The notes beneath the pieces were generated by a model. The model made no database searches and was not told the origin of the DNA. It worked only from the letters and a program-made list of their open reading frames with translations. A program made the translations under genes and the position numbers. Below, piece by piece: positions 47,790 through 59,088 of a DNA stretch of 64,000 nucleotides (positions within the stretch are counted from its first letter, which is position 1; every line of letters begins with the position of its first letter). The stretch is from Owenia fusiformis (lineage: Eukaryota; Annelida; Polychaeta; Sabellida; Oweniidae): NCBI GenBank assembly GCA_903813345.2, contig CAIIXF020000007.1, forward strand, positions 26,878,698 through 26,942,697, read 5' to 3'.

Positions 47790-48450
47790 TAAACCCTATC
47801 TAAGTAAACACCTCTAGCTCTCTCTAGTGAACACATCTCTCTAGTGGATGCCCTTCCTCCGCACACACTCTACTAACTTCTGTATAAATTACCCTCTCTG
47901 TAGTGAACACCTACCAACACTGAACATGAACTCATCTCAAGCGAACACCTGTCTCTAGTAGACACCATTCCTCTACACACACTCTACTAACTTCTGTATA
48001 AATTACCCTCTCTATAGTGAACACCTACCAACACTGAACATGAACTCATCTCAAGCGAACACCTGTCTCTAGTAGACACCATTCCTCTACACACACTCTA
48101 CTAACTTCTGTATAAATTACCCTCTCTGTAGTGAACACCTACCAACACTGAACATGAACTCATTCCTATTGAACACCTGTCTCTAGTGGACACCCTTCCT
48201 CCACACATACTCTACTAACTTGTGTATAAATTACCCTCTCTGTAGTGAACAATTGTCTCTAGTAGACACCCTTACTCCACACATACTCCTGACTGACTTC
48301 TGTATAAATTGCCCTCTCTGTAATGAACACATAACAACACTGAACATGAACTCATTCCTATTGAACACCTGTCTCTAGTAGACACCCTTCCTCCGCACTG
48401 ACTCTACTAACTTCTGTATAAATTACCCTCTCTGTAGTTAACACCAACAA
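47790..48450. repeat. Tandem repeat of about 114 bp built on GTGAACACC, about 5 copies
   Basis: The landmark CTCTACTAACTTCTGTATAA recurs at about 47858, 47982, 48096, then with small changes at about 48204 and 48402. Units contain TACCCTCTCTGTAGTGAACA, CACTGAACATGAACTCAT and GAACACCTGTCTCTAGTAGA. It starts with CAGTAAACCCTATCTAAGTA, a decayed transposon tip. It is a higher-order relative of the 17-bp array at 44745. Confidence 0.9.
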
Positions 48451-48666
48451 ACACCAAACATTTTTCTCGGTAAAAAAAGAAGTAAATACACACAGGTTTT
48501 TTTTACTATAAATAAAACTGACCGAGTTGCTAACAATGTTAACTCCTTGAAGACTACCACCTGTAAAACCGTAACCAAAGTAACAATGGGCCTAAATAAA
48601 GGGTACCAATGGCGCAGTACTAGGAACAAATCTATTAATTGATACCAAAGAAAGTGACATCAAAAT

Positions 48667-49843
48667 TAGAGAAGGGTCGGTCACGGTTCGGTTCGGTTCG
48701 GTACGATTCTCGGTTCTTGTCTCTCGGTTCAGTCGGTTCTTCAATCATATACTTAATAAGGTGGGCCTCATAAATTGCAATTGTTGCCACAAATATGGCA
48801 ACATAAAAAGGTGTTTCTCTTTTATTTTGTATTATTGGGGGATATAATTTTATTTTCAATCTTATAAATGATCAATATGGAATGACGATAGCTGATAATC
48901 ATTGAATATTTATGGAATTAAATAACTAGAATTGAACTATTTGTAGGTGGCTATCAACAAGTCGCTTGCCCCGTATTAGATGGGAGGGATTCCTTTTTAA
49001 ACTGGGTCTGGTTGGGTAAGACCTTTCAATATGTTTCCTCACGACAGATATGTTTCCTGAAAACTTAAATTATATGGATAGCACAGATGTCCTTCAGTTG
49101 GGAATAACAGTGCAGTGGGCTAGGGGGGTGTTTACCCAAATTCTCAACCTGACTTAGGACCTGGGGTAGGACACATGAAAAAGTGTAAATATCATTCATA
49201 AAAATGTTACTATGAGTGGGTAATAGAAGGCAGTTCCAAGATAGGGAATGAATTGAAGTCTAATAAAGATCGCAGTCTTCATTTTTAAAATTAAAAAAAT
49301 TTACAAAAAGTTTCAATCACAAAAATTGGAAACCTGCAGCGTATTTCAATGTCGTGTTGCACAACCGACATAGGGTAGACGTATTCTCATCGTAGAAACC
49401 GAATACTTCCAAGCATCCAACTTAGGCATCGCGGGGAAAGGCTCTATTACGGTTTTACTAGCTCTTTGCCTAAGACTTCCAAAACTCTTCCGCCATTTTT
49501 AAAACACAAGTGTTTCCGCGCGAAATTAATTCACGCTCCCAAATAGAATTATGTTCCCTCGAGACGTGGAAGCACAATGTAATATCCAAGGAGACGATTT
49601 TATTACCTTATGGATCGTTTAAAGTTGTTCAATTGTCGTTTAAATGGTACTTTCATTCGCTATTTAGATGAAATAGAGCTGTAATTATTTGCGCAAAAAT
49701 TGGTATTCATGTTACACTGCACGAAAATAAAGTATTTCCCCGGGAATGATGGAACTCGGTTCTTGGTGATCAGACGGTCCCAGTAGAACCGTGAGGCCAA
49801 AAACCGCGGTTAATCGAACCGAACCGTAACCGACCCTACTCTA
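48667..49843. mobile_element. hAT-like non-autonomous element with 8-bp target duplication ATCAAAAT
   Basis: The left end TAGAGAAGGGTCGGTCACGG and right end (inverse complement TAGAGTAGGGTCGGTTACGG) match 18 of 20. ATCAAAAT flanks both sides (48659-48666, 49844-49851). GGTTCGGTTCGG runs stand just inside both ends. 1177 bp; no hAT transposase was recognised. It sits inside the TTAA element 47216-50163. Confidence 0.9.
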
Positions 49844-50163
49844 ATCAAAATATTGAAAATCTGGAAATAGTTCCAGAGTTATCTAATAGCATTAAGGATA
49901 ACTGTAATAGGTTTTCTCAACTTGCAGCTACAAAAATGCAGTTTTCTTCATTGTAAGCCCAATGAAGGATTCTTGCGATGGCAATTATAAAAGAAATGCC
50001 AATAATGTCACAATCTATTCGAATGTTCCTTATTTAGCAGCTATAACGATCGTTAGAGTGAAATAAATTTCACAATACTGATGAGAAAACATGTCCAAAT
50101 ACATTCATCAAAAAATCATATTGATTCCTTTAGGTAAAAATACCATTTCATATCTGCTTTATA

Positions 50164-50879
50164 TTAATGTTAGTCTAGCTAGAACCCTTTGCACACAAGA
50201 AACTATTAAGTCAAGTAGAGGGGGGGGGGTCAATGAGGCTTGTAGTTAGACTAACATTAACAAGGTTAAAATATTGATAAAATATGCCTACTCTGAGATA
50301 AAAATGTTTCAAAGCAAAAATTTCAATATTTATTTAGATTGGAAAACTTATCTGAAAAAGAAAAACATTTTACAATGTAATATATTCTGGTTGATCTTAA
50401 AGAAGTGACCTGACATCTTTTATACAAAGGCATAATAAAAAGTATATAGCCTGAAAGCTTTATCTTTAAATACATTGTAAATTATATAAATGCTTCTGCA
50501 TGACTTATATTTCAAATACTAGCTCTTGCAATGGAATATCAAGGATGTATAATTTATATGGAACAATATATGAGTAATGACTGATGATTTTTTTCTGTTC
50601 ATTGTTAAAAGAGTTCATTATCCGGATGGGTTAGTACTCGTACATACATGAATGATTTCAAATCCAATTTCGAATGATGTTGGGTTCTTTACTGGAATTC
50701 AAAAACACTATCACTCCTTTATGGAAAATAACATTGTTCAGTTTTTTACATAATCTTCTGTGATGACATCACTCTTTTACTTCTCAGTTCATTATGAAAC
50801 CATAATGCACGGTTAAATAATAATGTTTCTGCTCAATAGACTAGATGCGAGTAGAGATAATCTTGATTTACGTCATTAA
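50164..50879. other. AT-rich stretch with a small inverted repeat
   Basis: TTAATGTTAGTCTA (about 50164-50177) and TAGACTAACATTAA (about 50247-50260) are inverse with a poly-G run between. Nothing else recognised. Confidence 0.6.
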
Positions 50880-51458
50880 AGGGTGACGCATATCGTTTTT
50901 TTGACGCATATCGTTTAGCAAATCGAACGCTCGTTTCTGGTGTTGCTCACCGTTTAGTATAAAAGGCCCGATCCCGGAATAATACTCAAGGGTTCACAGG
51001 TTCGATGTCGTTGTGTCAACACCTCTAACTGTTATATAGCCTAAGTATATTATAGATCGTCACACATTTATAAAAGGGTGATTTTTATTTTGACAAATCA
51101 ATTCCACATTTATGGGTGAAGTTTCAGGATCTTCTATTTGTGTATAATAAGGAAAAATTGGCATCTAAATTTCCCCATAACGTAATAGCACACAGCTTGG
51201 CATATGAAATATCCTACAAATGAAACAAAGCAGTTCTAATACAAGGATTTATATTGGCTGTTGTACATGTACTGTTTGAACGCAATCACTCTATGGATAA
51301 CGTTTTCAAAATCATTATAAACGGATTACTTTATCTCAAAGACAATTTCAATAAACTGGATTTTACAGAACTCCCCTTATTTCTTAAAAATGGACTGATC
51401 CAGTTGATTCGCCTGGAGCCACCATATTGTTTTTATACGGGATGCTTATCGTCACCCT
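50880..51458. mobile_element. Kolobok-like miniature element, TTAA-flanked
   Basis: AGGGTGACGCATATCG at the left faces GCTTATCGTCACCCT at the right, and TTAA flanks both (50876-50879, 51459-51462). Termini beginning AGGG with a TTAA duplication suit Kolobok. 579 bp, no transposase. A tandem GACGCATATCGTTT duplication lies near the left end. Confidence 0.7.
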
Positions 51459-51462
51459 TTAA

Positions 51463-51934
51463 ATATTGAAATCTACATGTAAAAGTACACATAGAAATAT
51501 GGCTTTGAAAATTGTGTGTCAACTTTGAAAATATTAATTTTTTTTTGAAAATGTGACTTCTAGTTCGGGTTGATTCCCCATAGACCCCATGTTGTAAAAT
51601 CACAATAGGTGAAATATCTTTTCTTGTATTGGACAGATAACATTTTCTTTTACTGGACATATTTAAATTTACATAACAATTAGATACATAAGGGTTATAT
51701 GAAAATTGAACCACTAAAACAGATGTAATTTAAGTTAAAGGAAACATTCTACTATACCCGCCATGCTGTCTGACCCGAACCAGCCACCTAGTGGTGAAAC
51801 TGGTAACTACTTACTCGCATCTGCATTATTGACCAACCTTGAATAATGCACTAATAAACTTTAAGCTAATTGGCTAAGACACTTGGCATATGTTTAATAA
51901 AGTTATACTTCAAAGTGAACCCGAAATTAACACA
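51463..51934. other. Nothing recognised
   Basis: AT-rich, no coding or repeat structure found. Confidence 0.5.
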
Positions 51935-52178
51935 AGGCGTTGACATGACAACATGTCACCACCTAGTCACAATATTATGAGTTCAAATCTTAAGTCAGAT
52001 TTCAACTTCAGAGAACTTGAAGATTTTGAAAAAAGTTGAAGTCAGTCTAATCAGTATTGGAAGTTATATGAACTTGTTACAAACGCTGACCGCTGCGCCA
52101 ACCACTGCACCAACCACTGCGCCAATGACTGCACCAACCACCACCACAAAAAAGTTGAGAGACCATTACAATATGTCA
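51935..52178 (+). repeat. ATGTCACCAC-family element, copy 6, degenerate with ACTGCACCAACC tract
   Basis: Starts GGCGTTGACATGACAACATG and TCACCACCTAG, then, after unrelated sequence, GCGCCAACCACTGCACCAAC repeats and CCACAAAAAAGTTGAGAGAC, ACAATATGTCA. The tract is the same kind as in copies 4 and 5. Confidence 0.55.
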
Positions 52179-52329
52179 AAAAATATCTATGCCAAAAACT
52201 ATTTATCAATATACATCATTTCCAAAAGTCTATGAAGAAAATCCATCCACTAGTATTTGAGTTATTTTTTGGAAAGACAAACGGACTAGCAAACTGATAG
52301 ACTGACACATACCTGCTAACCTAAGACCA

Positions 52330-53160
52330 AAATTTTGCGGTAGATTTTTTTAAAATTGCTGTATTTTTGCGGTAGATTTTTTCAAAATACGGTAGTTTTT
52401 ACGGTATTTTTCAACAAAATTACGGTAGATTTTGCGGTAGATTTTAGAAAAAAACTGTAGTTTTTGCGGTACATTTTTTTAAAAATGGTAGTTTTTGCGG
52501 TAGATTTAAAAAATACGGTAGATTTTGCGGTAGATTTTTAAAAAAATACTGTAGTTTCAGAGGTTTGGGGTAGATTTTTGAAAAAAGTGTAATTTTGCGG
52601 TAGAAATTTGAAAAAAAGCGGTAGTTTTGCAGAAGATTTAAAAAAAATGCGGTAGTTTTACGGTAGATTTTTAAAAATGCGGTAGTTTTTTGAAAAAGCG
52701 GTAGTTTTGCGAAAGAATCTGAAAAAAACCGGTAGTTTTGCGGAAAATTTTGAAAAAATGCGGTAGTTTTACCGTAGATTTTGAAAATTGCAGTAGTTTT
52801 TACGGTAATTTTTTGAAAAACCGGTACTTTAGTGGAAGATTTTGAAAAAATGCGGTAGCTTTACGGTACATTTTAAAAAAAACTGTAGTTTTTTGCGGTA
52901 GATTTAAAAAATACGGTAGATTTTGCGGTAGATTTAAAAAAAAATACTGTAGTTTCAGAGGTTTGGGGTAGATTTTTGAAAAAAGTGTAATTTTGCGGTA
53001 GAAATTTGAAAAAAGCGGTAGTTTTGCGGAAGATTTAAAAAAAATGCGGTAGTTTTACGGTAGATTTTTAAAAATGCGGTAGTTTTTAGGGTAGTTTTTT
53101 GAAAAAACCGGTAGTTTTGCGAAAGATTCTGAAAAAATGCGGTAGTTTTACGGTGTTTTT
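52330..53160. repeat. GCGGTAG(A/T)TTTT(N)AAAAA degenerate tandem array
   Basis: About 40 variants of a roughly 18-22-bp unit alternating a GCGGTAG(A)TTTT block with a poly-A/T block. Two longer stretches (52490-52690 and 52880-53080) are nearly identical, indicating a later segmental duplication of about 390 bp. Confidence 0.9.
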
Positions 53161-54239
53161 GATAATTAACAGTTTGTAAAGCAGAACTACCACCTGAAAA
53201 TTATACGAAACTATTATTTTCAAGAAAATATAGATATACTATTTTCAAGAATAAATAGAGACTAAACACTTTTTATTCTTCATTTACAATGGACTGACAG
53301 CAACTTTGGATTTTAATGTTTCAGCAAAATGTACATATACAACTCTTTTACAATAAATCTAGATTGATTCAAAATACGAACGCAATATTCATATCTCAAC
53401 TTTTATTCACCTTCTAACCAGTTTTTTTAGATATCAGGATGTTTGGATATACCATGAATGAAACATTTACTGAAATACAAAATATGGATTTTACACATTT
53501 TTACTCACCATCTTAGATGATCTATCACCGAATTGAAATGACAGACATAATGTTCATATAACATTGGAATCATATGGTACTATATATTGATTTGTTCACT
53601 CGCAAGTCTCTAATGATATCATGTGTTTGTCTGGCACAAATAGAAAATAAGTACAGATCAATTGTCTTCCAAAAATAATCTGTTATGAGCATTTGCTGAA
53701 ACCTTTCCCCTGAGACATCGTTCAGATTCGGATATCACAATACTTTTATAATAAACCAGAACTCAATGCTTTATTTTTTTATTATGTATTTGTTACTGAT
53801 AATGTGTTCTGATGAAAAATACAACATTTTATCGTTCTGTAAACAAATTGATTAAACTATGTATAATGTATATGTGGCGTCCATTACTGATCACAACAAA
53901 TCAAACTACGCATATTTCATACGCTAAATATGCATACGCATTTCCACTCATTCATTTAGATGAAGCGCAACTAAAATCATATTTTTGTTGCATTCGGAAT
54001 AAAGATCTGTGTACAAAAGGGTTTGGTTAACTACAAAAATCATGGTAGAAAGAATTCTTTCTAGCTAGTGGTAGTTGGTGTTTGGACTGATTACACGCAA
54101 GCTTACTTAGATAAATGCGCAATAACCTGATAACCACAGACCTGCCGATATCTATTTATATTCGGGTTGGTGAAGGAATATTACAGGGACAGTACAGGAA
54201 GACTTCAATTTTTCAGCATTTCCCAATAACAATAACGGG

Positions 54240-54535
54240 AAATTTTACGGTAGTTTGAACAAAAATACTGTTGATTTTAGCAGAAATACAGTAGATTTAC
54301 GAAAATTTACGGTAGATTTTCAAAAATTTACGGTAGATTTTACGGCCGTTCTCATGGAATAAACGAGTTTTTTAAAAAGAAAATTTACGGTAGATTACGA
54401 TAAAAATATGGTAGATTTTTTTAAGGGCGTTTTTACGGGAAAAAATGGTATTTTTTTACGGTAGTTTGTGATTTTTTTACGGAAAAACGAAAAATTTACG
54501 GTAGATTCCCGTAAAAATACGGTAGGTTGGCAGGT
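54240..54535. repeat. Second TTTACGGTAGATTTT array at the other end of the element
   Basis: Similar units, but dominated by TTTACGGTAGATTTTNNAAAA. It ends in AATACGGTAGGTTGGCAGGT, the element's right tip. Confidence 0.9.
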
Positions 54536-55088
54536 ATGTGACAGGTGGAGGGCTTCACTATATCTCTAATGAACTTTGTTCATTGGGGTAATGAAACTAA
54601 TGTCACATAAACTATAATTGAAGTTGGTTGATGTTACACAATGTTATTGGTTTAAGGATTTAAGGACTGTGTGCTAATTCATTCCATTGATGGTAGAGGT
54701 CGCAACGGTACTGAAAACCAGTACCGGTAACCGTCACGCTAATAACCGTACCGTTACCGAAATACCGGTAAAAATATGTAAGATGAAATGCCAATGCGCT
54801 GCCACCCCCACTTTGTTCCTAACTATCTCCATAGCTTCTCAAGTCTATGCATACATGGTGCAAGACCGATTTAAACCCATACTGATGAACTTCACAACTT
54901 ACGGATCAAGATGTACTTTTAGTTTTAGATTAAATATATTACACATTTCAATTCATTTCTCAACTGTATCAATAATGAGTTATTCCGTCCCCACGTTATA
55001 GCAACCCTCCTACATCCGACTTACAAAAAGATGATAAGGGCTCTAATGGCCAACGTATGTTAATAGTACAATAACGTCATTTCGAAGG

Positions 55089-55151
55089 GCAATATAGTGA
55101 AATATTGGACCGAAGGCCAAAGGCCCAAGGTCCAATATTTCACTATATTGC
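55089..55151. repeat. Perfect 23-bp hairpin with 17-nt loop
   Basis: GCAATATAGTGAAATATTGGACC at 55089-55111 is followed by a 17-nt loop and its exact inverse at 55129-55151. The loop is itself near-palindromic (GGCCAAAGGCC). Weaker pairing continues outward (AATAACG...CGTTATT). Confidence 0.92.
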
Positions 55152-55621
55152 TCGCAGGAATGTCGTTATTAGTATTATTACCACCGTTAATGAATAGGAC
55201 TGAAACAGTAAGAAAATCTTACGCACTGAACGATATCTAGTTTCCCGGGGAATATTGCCGGTCGTTAAATGCATTCTCGACCGGTCTGAAATGCATTCTT
55301 GACCAACACTATGACGTCACATATTGCTCAGGTCGTTATAGTAAAATGAACGCCTTCTAAACTAGCACTAAAACACCTGTAGAAGTGGCCCGGCAAGGTG
55401 GTAATAATATATATTTCGTTTATATTTAAATTTAAAAATTAAAACTTACGAAAGGCATGATAGTTCAGATTCTTTTATTTATTTGTTTGCTAAAACACTT
55501 TAGCAGAGAGCTTGTACTTTATTTTGTTCACAATTAAAAGCTCAGATACTATCACAAAATATTAAAGTTACCAATATAAAACGAAATGTAGGTTATATCA
55601 ATTCAACTTATTGTCAATGCC

Positions 55622-55828
55622 TTGTTGTTCGTAAATGACTATTACAAACATAATTCAGTTTCTGGATCTGACGTTGACACTACAACTACACTGGAACTGC
55701 CAAACATAACAACAACCAAATCTGAGCCTGAGCATGAAGCTACTACACCCGAACTGCCAAACATGGACATCACACCTGAACTGCCAAACATGGAAATCAC
55801 ACCTGAACTGCCAAAGATGGACATCTAA
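55622..55828 (+). CDS. Short acidic frame with TPELPNM(D/E)I repeats inside the hAT-like element
   Basis: A 68-codon frame with Thr-rich and Glu/Pro-rich sequence ending in three copies of TPELPNMDI-like units, stop at 55826. The 27-bp unit repeats at DNA level, so the open frame may be a by-product. It lies within the hAT-like element, where a transposase C-terminus would be expected, but no hAT signature (hATC dimerisation domain, BED finger) is visible. Function unknown. Confidence 0.25.
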   Translation: MLFVNDYYKHNSVSGSDVDTTTTLELPNITTTKSEPEHEATTPELPNMDITPELPNMEITPELPKMDI

Positions 55829-56026
55829 ATGTCTATGTAAATGTACGCATCGTGAAAGTGGAAATTAAACGCAATAATTAAAAAATCGACGTGTCTTTTA
55901 TTTCCCCGGGGATTATCGTCGGTTAACCGGTTAATAATTTCAATACCGGTAAATGCTCAATTCCGTACCGAAACCGTATAACCGGAATTACCGTCAGCCT
56001 CTAATTGATGGTTTTGTTTCCGAATT

Positions 56027-56240
56027 TTTGCATGATGCAAAGTTTAGGAAACAATGCCTGAGTGGAATGAATCAGTCATGCATTGAGCTTTGGGCTTAAA
56101 TCCTTTTCAAATATTGCAAAATATTTTCTACAAAATCACCTAAAAGATGCAAAATCAATATAAGAACACATTTATATCAATGAAACTTATTGCAAGGGTC
56201 AAGTTGTCAAAGCATCAATTTCAATCTGTGAGTCCAGTTG
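56027..56240 (+). repeat. Dispersed repeat, copy 2
   Basis: Similar to 877-1100 (AGGAAACAATGCCTGA, GCATTGAG, GGGCTTAAAT, TTTTCTACAA, CTAAAAGAT, CAATTTCAATCTG). Confidence 0.7.
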
Positions 56241-57980
56241 ACAACCATACAACAAATACGTCACTGGTTATATTACGGAATGCAGTTACGTGAAATAGCG
56301 TGCATGTTCTGATTGGCTGAATTTTGACACACCATGCCTAGCTATGTGTGAATTACATAATAAGTTAGTCTTAAAAATTATTTTGTTTTCAGGCATTCTT
56401 GTGCATTGATATCTTGACCTATGCCACTTATGTTGAAAAGGATCTTGATTCAATACTATATAAAATCATACCTTATCTGATTCAGTAATCATGATTACTT
56501 CCTCTTCCATTCTTTTTGGTAAACTTTGTGAAGAGAAGATATCCTAAAACAATAGGTAATATCTGAAATTCTGCTACAGGAGGGTCCCATTACGCAGTCA
56601 TCGATGGTTCCTTGAATAATAAAATTGATTGGTTCAACAAAGAAAGTGAAAAATGAATTAAACTTGGACTACACTCTGAAGCCCGATTACACTATGTTCG
56701 TATGTCATCTATATGAGCAATAATACCTCAATTGTTACAATTACATTATTACAGAATTATGTATTTTTACAAAAAAGTACACAGGTACAAAATCCAAATT
56801 GGAACATGACTGTATTTATGCCTTCTATAAACTGTGACCAAAGTCAATATTTCACCCAGTATTCATTCGTCAATACAACAACTGGTAATATGAGTAATAT
56901 GTGATGTCATAATGGCGGGCCATACTAATGGTGAGCCATAATGTTTATTTGAATTTGGCAAATTTTCATGATCGAATCATAATGTAGACCTCAGATCAGA
57001 TATTATATCGAGTAATAAGCTTATTTTCAATCGCAAGATTTCAACACACAAGTAATTGTGGGGTTGATTTGAAAATCACTCCCACATTTACGGGGTATTT
57101 TGACAAAATTGAGAATGTTTTATATGTCTCTGGTAGGTCCAATAAAAAAAGTAAAATGCGCGTCAATATGCAGTTTGATTTGGCAAGCCCAAATCAGATT
57201 ACAACTATTTCTGTACAGAGAGGATTAGGTAGAAGCCAAATCAAACTGTAAGTGACTTTGACAAAATAAGAAACTTACTCGAGTCAAATGTCAAATGGAC
57301 GTAAAAATCAAAATAGTCTCAAATCAAAACTTTTTTCGAAAAGAAAATTGCGGGAATTCTTTATTTTGTAATCTTTCTCTTTCGTCCAAAATAAGATATT
57401 AGAGTCCATAGAAGTAGATACAGTCAAGCTGTTCTCATTCGACTGTATATTGATGCAGGCAGAGATAAAAAAGAAACTCACCAGGAGAAATCGGCGCCAA
57501 AATATAACACGTGCATTTGTTGATAAACATTCGAATCAAAAATTCTAATTGGACAATTATCATCACGTGGCATTTTCTCTTGATATGCGCATGTGCAATC
57601 GAGCTTCCGGATTAAAAGTCCTCAAAAGTTAAAAAGTTTCGGTAAGTGTCTTTATGTATTTTACTGAACAGTTGTTCGTTAGTATATTCTATTATTGGTG
57701 CTGTTCTTTACGAACCATACTTAAGTTCACCGGGGCAGTGTCGTAATTGGCAAAAATGTATCCAATGTTTTGTAACCAGCCAACAAAAAGTTTGCAAAAG
57801 AACACACACAGCTCTCTTTTTTTGTGCAAAGTTTCTCTTACAATTTATGCTGGTTACCGAAATGAGGTAACAAAATGTTGGTTCCTTGAAGGTCCGATTG
57901 TTCTTTTTTTCTCATTCTACCTGTTGTTGGCATATTTTTCCCGTGACATTTATATCACAAACGTGTGTCAGTTTCCTCTG
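56241..57980. other. AT-rich stretch, no gene recognised
   Basis: Small frames (56713-56904, 57069-57251, 57747-58016) show no family similarity and have no supporting splice context. GTTTGATTTGGC / GCCAAATCAAAC (about 57173 and 57233) form a short inverted pair. Confidence 0.5.
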
Positions 57981-59088
57981 TTAAAAAATGTACATGTTTG
58001 CGAACAAATAGTTTAGGACAACAGAATCGTTGATTTAATACCTCACTTACAGTCCATTTCACTGCTTCATTGCGTCAGTAGAACGGCAAAAATGAGAAAT
58101 TGGGAGACCATTGTGCAATAATATATGGAAAAGTATATTCATAATGTACATGAATGACATTTGTATATTTCAGATTTTTTAGTTTTTTGTGCAATAAGCC
58201 TGTGCTTATCCCGTTCCTGGACTATAGTCCTGCACTGAGCGCATTCATTTGCCTGTACGATTACAACTTGGGAGAATTATCTACGCCCATTACACTTAAG
58301 ATACCTACCTCAATGCATTATAGAACTCAAGATGTAACTTCTAATATATTGGAACCGCCGATTGTCTGGGTATATCGGCAGAACGGGAACATTTTCTCTT
58401 TTTTATCGAGAGAGATTTCATCACTTTTCAAAATGGCGGTTGGATTTAAAAGGGGAATCCCCCGTTTGGCTGTCCCGGATGTAGCCCGGAAGTACCAATA
58501 TGGAGGAATTTGACGGTTGAAATAAGTTAAATGTTACACGCAAATATTGCGATCAAAAACGAAAATGTCTTCGTTCTGCCGATAAACCCAGACAATTGTG
58601 GATTCAACTACACGAAAAGAATGCTAAATTACCAAGGAATCTATTGAAGTAGGTATCTGAAGTGTAAGATGAGTAAAAAATTCTCCCATGTTGTAATCGC
58701 ACAGGCAAAAGATTGAGATGTTCACAGGACCATAGTCCGGGAACGGGATAAGCCTGCGCCGTCTTGTAATTTGAAGAATTTCAGCCATGTTTATTTTATT
58801 GAAAATAACATGGCAGAGAAGCATCCAAATATAAGAGGCCACACACTTTATAAGCCAAACTAGAAGCAATCCAAGATATATTATTGCAAAATGATATTTT
58901 GATTTCTTATTTTTTAGCTTTTACTGACGCAGTTAAACAGTGAAATGGACTCTAAGTTACGTAAACAGGATAGGTTAGAAGTGCAGATCTTAACTGTTTT
59001 TCGAAGTTTCGTTTACGTAACTTAAGTGAGGTATCAATGATACTGTGGTCTTCTGAACTAATTGTTCGCAAACATGTACATTTTCTTA
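57981..59088. repeat. Foldback element, arms about 430-500 bp
   Basis: The arms, roughly 57981-58415 and 58575-59088, are diverged inverse copies. Left-arm blocks and their right-arm partners include TGTACATGTTTGCGAACAAT/A, ACCTCACTTA, AGTCCATTTCACTG, GCTTATCCCGTTCC.GGACTA, TTTGCCTGTNCGATTACAAC, GGGAGAATT and CGGCAGAACG. The right arm carries a 72-bp insert (58953-59024) with its own TAAGTTACGTAAAC inverted ends. Open frames in both arms (58154-58513 plus, 58624-58869 minus) translate to related sequences because the arms are related. No known protein. Confidence 0.85.
58953..59024. repeat. 72-bp insert with 14-bp perfect inverted ends in the foldback's right arm
   Basis: TAAGTTACGTAAAC (58953-58966) and GTTTACGTAACTTA (59011-59024). 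The left arm lacks the segment. Confidence 0.75.

Larger units (their letters stand above)
47216..50163. mobile_element. TTAA-flanked element with about 300-bp inverted arms, hosting other insertions
   Basis: The ends TATTAAAGCAGATATGAAATG and CATTTCATATCTGCTTTATA are inverse, each next to TTAA (47212-47215, 50164-50167). The arms match through AACGATCGTTATAGCTGCT and GGGCTTACAATG.AGAAAAC to about 47760 on the left and 49870 on the right. The left arm is interrupted by a 197-bp insert (47378-47574). The centre holds a 114-bp tandem repeat and a complete hAT-like element (48667-49843). TTAA duplications occur in piggyBac and Kolobok elements; no transposase was found. Confidence 0.82.
52308..54538. 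mobile_element. GCGGTAG-repeat element with CATACCTGCCAACC ends and 5-bp duplication TGACA
   Basis: CATACCTGCTAACC at the left and GGTTGGCAGGTATG at the right are inverse with one change. TGACA flanks both (52303-52307, 54539-54543). The outer parts (52330-53160 and 54240-54530) are degenerate arrays of TGCGGTAGATTTTTNAAAAA; the middle (53160-54240) is AT-rich single-copy sequence. No transposase, and no superfamily assigned: 5-bp duplications occur in Transib and some others. Confidence 0.8.
52200..54600 (-). repeat. Older dispersed repeat split by an insertion (compare 59390-59520)
   Basis: On the minus strand the flanks of 52308-54538, put together, follow 59390-59520 step by step: GAACAAAGTTCATT, GATATAGTGAAGCCCTCC, GTCAGTC-type tract, AATAACTCAAATACTAG, GGATGGATTTTCTTCAT. 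The copy at 59.4 kb is uninterrupted and serves as the empty site. Confidence 0.8.
54694..56003. mobile_element. hAT-like element with 8-bp target duplication ATTGATGG
   Basis: The left end TAGAGGTCGCAACGGTAC and the right end (inverse complement TAGAGGCTGACGGTAATTCC) share TAGAGG and ACGGTA. Both subterminal regions carry many ACCGGTA/TACCGGT copies. ATTGATGG flanks both sides (54686-54693, 56004-56011). 1310 bp. It contains a perfect hairpin (55089-55151) and a short frame with ELPNM repeats (55622-55828). It inserted into or next to a dispersed repeat (56027-56240). Confidence 0.9.

Noticed and set aside
58154-58513. 119-codon plus-strand frame as a gene
   Set aside because: It lies in one arm of the foldback. 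The other arm has a related but freely diverged frame, and no family or splice context was found.
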